Shown in pieces: positions 62,579 through 64,000 of a DNA stretch of 64,000 nucleotides. The notes beneath the pieces are model-generated. The model did not search any database, was not told where the DNA came from, and saw only the letters and a program-made list of their open reading frames with translations. The stretch covers positions 4,863,001 to 4,927,000 of the forward strand of contig NC_051094.1 of NCBI RefSeq assembly GCF_901709675.1, written 5' to 3'. A program made the translations under genes and the position numbers. Each line of letters starts with the position of its first letter. Position 1 is the first letter of the stretch. Origin of the DNA: Syngnathus acus (Eukaryota; Chordata; Actinopteri; Syngnathiformes; Syngnathidae).

Positions 62579-63901
62579 GTGAGCCCGCCGCCATATAAAC
62601 GACCACGCTACTCCTCAACATGGCTTCCTTTTTCTTCTGTGCGTTTTCTGTCGTTGAAAATGTCTGCTACTACTCTGTGTTTTTTTTTTTTACGCTTTAG
62701 TATTACTCTAGCTCCAATCGAGCCTTGAAAACGCGAGTTTTTAACTGGCCAATCTACCAGAATGTATCTCCTCTCTTCGAGAGAGCGCCCTCTATCGTCA
62801 TGCCGGTATTAGAGCACGGTGGCTGATGAAATCCACCCGAGCGTTTGCAGTTTTGCAGGGAGGTGATGGATGACATGCCCTACACGCACATATGCACACA
62901 TTTCCAACGTCAGCTCCTTCACATGCACAATAAAGAACCACACTGCTCCATGTTAAAAGGTCAAATGTCCCGTACTGCCATTTATTAGTCAATTTAATTA
63001 ACTTTTACCTCGTGTCCAGCACAAGTCAAGTCACAAGACGAGCCGTTCGGTGGTCAGGGCTTGCATGTGCATCATAAAATTTGATCTCCAGTGCATACTG
63101 TACTTGAAATAGAAATAAATCCTCTCGTCAGCAAGAAATGCATTACTGTACTAAGGATCCTTTTTTTTTTTTTTCCTTAAATTATTGTTTTTTAACATTA
63201 TGTGAACATCAGTTTGAGGAAAGAATAAGCGTTTTTGTTTACCATATATTATTTTGAAGATTTGTTAAAAATAAGAGGTTTATTTAACGTTTTATTTTCA
63301 GGAAATCCTGTATAATTTAGAAGTAAGCAACATGAATTTTAAAACTGTTTAGTCCATATATTTTCATCTCGGGGGAAGAAAAGTTGCAAACTAATTATTT
63401 TTTTCCCCACTCCGTTTGAATTGTAAAAGATATACATTTTGAAAGAAAATCACTAGCATATGTTTGTAGTTTTTAAATTCCACTTCATTTTATCAAGCAA
63501 GTGTATTTTTAATTTAATTTTGTACACTTTATACTGACGAAAAAAAAACCAAATAAATTGCCCCATTTTCAAATGTAGGTGCATCCTCGAGTTGTGCTAC
63601 TTTTCTTCCCCAAGTTACTGTAATTTGCTCTGGCATAACAAAAGCGTTGTTACATCACCAGTCGACGCCTCATTGCTCTTCAATTCCTTGCCAGAGCATT
63701 CTCCTCCCTCTGATGTGTGTTTTGGGTTATGTAAGCGTAAAAGTTGGCTCTGCTAATTGTTTGGCTGGTTCTGTGGTCACACAGTAAATTACACCCCAAA
63801 GTCTTTTTGGAAAAGTCTTTCTTTTTTCTTCCTTGGAACCTTCTTTGCTTCGCTGGCACGGTGAAGTCATTGCTCAGGAGTTAGCGTGCGGCTCCAGTGT
63901 G

Positions 63902-64000
<99 letters not shown>
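62579..64000. other. Intron 1 of the partial mitochondrial-type gene (or downstream flank)
   Basis: No second exon recognised. AT-rich with short homopolymers; it ends in a GT microsatellite that runs off the window. Confidence 0.4.
63904..64000. repeat. (GT)n microsatellite at window end
   Basis: At least 48 GT units reaching the last base of the window. Confidence 0.97.

Overview
This is vertebrate nuclear DNA, almost certainly from a teleost fish. The protein-coding genes have many short exons with GT-AG introns. Non-coding DNA is rich in microsatellites and in repeat types common in ray-finned fish: a hAT-like MITE, a TTAA-flanked piggyBac-like MITE and CCATCCATTTTCTATACCGCTT-type elements. 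No bacterial, viral or CRISPR features are visible. The species cannot be named from the window.

Layout from left to right. (1) 869-6810, minus: a ten-exon gene for a single-pass membrane protein with two Ig domains (622 aa), not identified. Its large seventh intron (1715-5007) holds two intronless genes on the same strand. They encode small secretory-pathway proteins with a canopy/saposin-like cysteine layout (170 and 159 aa, ending KDEL and KDEF). They sit among copies of a short core repeat that runs in opposite orientations on the two sides. (2) 9685-13371, plus: pmpca, mitochondrial processing peptidase alpha, 13 coding exons, 517 aa. (3) 14266-17622, minus: inpp5e, the ciliary phosphoinositide 5-phosphatase, 9 coding exons, 607 aa, C-terminal CaaX box. 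(4) 17623-27181: a 9.6 kb intergenic region between the divergent inpp5e and notch1 genes. (5) 27182-54544, plus: a complete notch1, 34 coding exons, 2408 aa. (6) 56928-60131, plus: ubac1, 10 coding exons, 438 aa. (7) 62499-62578, plus: the first coding exon of an unidentified gene with a mitochondrial-type presequence, running off the window.

For each multi-exon gene I placed exon edges by splice consensus and reading phase. The summed coding length is divisible by three in all five complete multi-exon genes, which supports the models. pmpca, inpp5e and notch1 are neighbours in the human 9q34.3 block, so this is the fish counterpart; sec16a, which lies between INPP5E and NOTCH1 in human, is not seen here. 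Apart from that shared ancestry the genes do not form one pathway: protein import processing (pmpca), ciliary lipid signalling (inpp5e), cell-cell signalling (notch1) and ubiquitin ligase function (ubac1).

The most unusual observations are a Notch1 whose second EGF repeat is reduced to a two-cysteine stub, sequence changes at several Notch processing and turnover sites (S1, S3, FBXW7 degron), and the nested pair of intronless canopy-like genes inside an inverted repeat field. None of these proves a new biological system.
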